Positions 34,883 to 35,665 of a stretch of DNA of 35,665 nt are shown piece by piece (positions within the stretch are counted from its first letter, which is position 1; each line of letters starts with the position of its first letter). Both the position numbers and the translations under genes were made by a program. The notes beneath the pieces are model-generated. The model worked only from the letters and a program-made list of their open reading frames with translations. It was not told where the DNA came from and made no database searches. Source of the stretch: Ignavibacteria bacterium (lineage in GTDB: Bacteria > Bacteroidota > Ignavibacteria > Ch128b); the NCBI GenBank assembly GCA_016873845.1, contig VGVX01000022.1, positions 1-35,665 of the forward strand, in the 5' to 3' direction.

Positions 34883-35665
34883 ATGAAAAAAATATATTTA
34901 AGTGTTCTATTTTTAAGTTTTTTAGGTTTGACTTTAACTGCCTACCAATGTGCTTCAACTGAAATTACAAGTGCGAGACTTTATATTCAGCAGAAGAACT
35001 TAGACAAAGCGGAGGATGTTTTAAAAAAAGAAATTGAAAAAAATCCTCAAAGTGAAGAAGGTTGGTTTTTGACCGGCTATGTGCGTCATGAAAAAAGAGA
35101 TTATAATGGAATGATGGATGCATTTGATCGCACAAAAAAACTTGGTGATAAGTTTGATGCAGAAATTACTAACATGATGAAAGCTTCATGGGCGGAGAAT
35201 TTCAACTCTGCCGTATTAAACCTGAATACCGCAAACAAAATGCAAGATCAAGATTCTGCAAAAATCTTACGACAGCAGGCAATCGATGATTTTAAAATGG
35301 CGATCAAACTGCAGCCCGACAGTGCAGATACCTATAGAAGTCTTACTTTCGCATATTTATCTGCAGGCGATATGGAAGGAGCTTTAGAACCAAGTCAGAC
35401 ATGGATTAAAAAGACAAAAGCTTTAGATGGTTATCAAATTGTGGGTGAAATTTTATATAACAAAGCTGAAAATGCATTCAATAAATACCTATCAACAAAA
35501 AATGAATCTGATTCTATTGCCTCGATGGATAAGTTTCAAAAAGCTATCCAAGTTCTTGAAGAAGGATTAAAATTTCATGCTGGTGACGGTGTATTGACTT
35601 CACTTCTATTCAACGCTTATATTTCAACTGGTAAGAGAGATTTCGCACTAAAAAAAGCTGAAGAA
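34883..35665 (+). CDS. TPR-repeat lipoprotein (partial, runs off the right edge)
   Basis: The frame is open from ATG 34883 to the end of the window (261 codons, no stop). GGAG at 34873-34876 serves as ribosome-binding site. A hydrophobic signal (about residues 4-20) ends in AYQC, giving a possible lipidated Cys23, although Gln at -1 departs from the usual lipobox. Helical TPR-like repeats follow: ARLYIQQKNLDKAEDVLKKE, AIDDFKMAIKLQPDSADTYR and AIQVLEEGLKFHAGDGV. It is therefore likely a membrane-anchored periplasmic scaffold of unknown partner. The remainder lies beyond the window. Confidence 0.8.
   Translation, partial: MKKIYLSVLFLSFLGLTLTAYQCASTEITSARLYIQQKNLDKAEDVLKKEIEKNPQSEEGWFLTGYVRHEKRDYNGMMDAFDRTKKLGDKFDAEITNMMKASWAENFNSAVLNLNTANKMQDQDSAKILRQQAIDDFKMAIKLQPDSADTYRSLTFAYLSAGDMEGALEPSQTWIKKTKALDGYQIVGEILYNKAENAFNKYLSTKNESDSIASMDKFQKAIQVLEEGLKFHAGDGVLTSLLFNAYISTGKRDFALKKAEE

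Noticed and set aside
1-35665. tRNA, rRNA, CRISPR arrays, insertion sequences, phage genes
   Set aside because: None was seen by eye: no cloverleaf with a T-loop consensus, no regular repeat-spacer pattern and no transposase or integrase motifs.

Overview
The window is AT-rich bacterial DNA. It looks like a member of the Bacteroidota/Chlorobiota/Ignavibacteriota group, most likely an anaerobic or facultatively anaerobic Ignavibacteria-type organism. This is inferred from several traits: a C-terminal secretion/sorting-type domain and a GWxTD-domain protein at the left edge; an ATP synthase operon without beta and epsilon genes; candidate promoters with a TAnnTTTG -7 element; LPS-type genes (Gram-negative envelope); and a large iron-sulfur flavoprotein cluster typical of anaerobes. 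No rRNA, tRNA, CRISPR array, IS element or phage gene was recognised.

Layout. Bases 1-14157 are all on the plus strand. They hold the end of a surface or secreted protein, a GWxTD protein, two LPS genes (LpxL-like acyltransferase, GT9 heptosyltransferase), an M23 peptidase and a bactofilin. These run into the ATP synthase genes (AtpZ-like, AtpI-like, a, c, b, delta, alpha, gamma). Then comes a translation/protein-export block: ffh, rpsP, khpA, rimM, trmD, rplS. A bidirectional terminator at about 14177-14206 separates this from bases 14235-29932, which are all on the minus strand. In transcription order these are gdhA, a receiver/PEP-synthase-like protein, a four-gene redox cluster (NuoE-like, NuoF-GltD fusion, HoxU-like, glutamate-synthase-like), a roughly 780-base gap, then ada, a small unknown gene, hutU and serA. 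From 30283 to the end the plus strand carries an esterase, a 1196-residue GH13-family protein and the start of a TPR lipoprotein.

The most interesting part is 19082-25401. Four tightly packed genes encode a modular complex. It combines an NADH/FMN site (NuoF), an NADPH/FAD site (GltD) fused to it, several Fe-S electron carriers, and an FMN-binding glutamate-synthase-like subunit. That last subunit lacks both the glutaminase domain and the usual 3Fe-4S cysteines. The architecture resembles the HydABC-related (Bfu-type) flavin electron-bifurcating enzymes and the StnABC/Nfn transhydrogenases, but with a glutamate-synthase-like subunit as the possible extra reaction site. NADP-type glutamate dehydrogenase lies upstream, and a histidine-degradation gene (urocanase) lies further downstream. 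A redox link between NAD(H), NADP(H), ferredoxin and amino-nitrogen metabolism is plausible, but it is inference.
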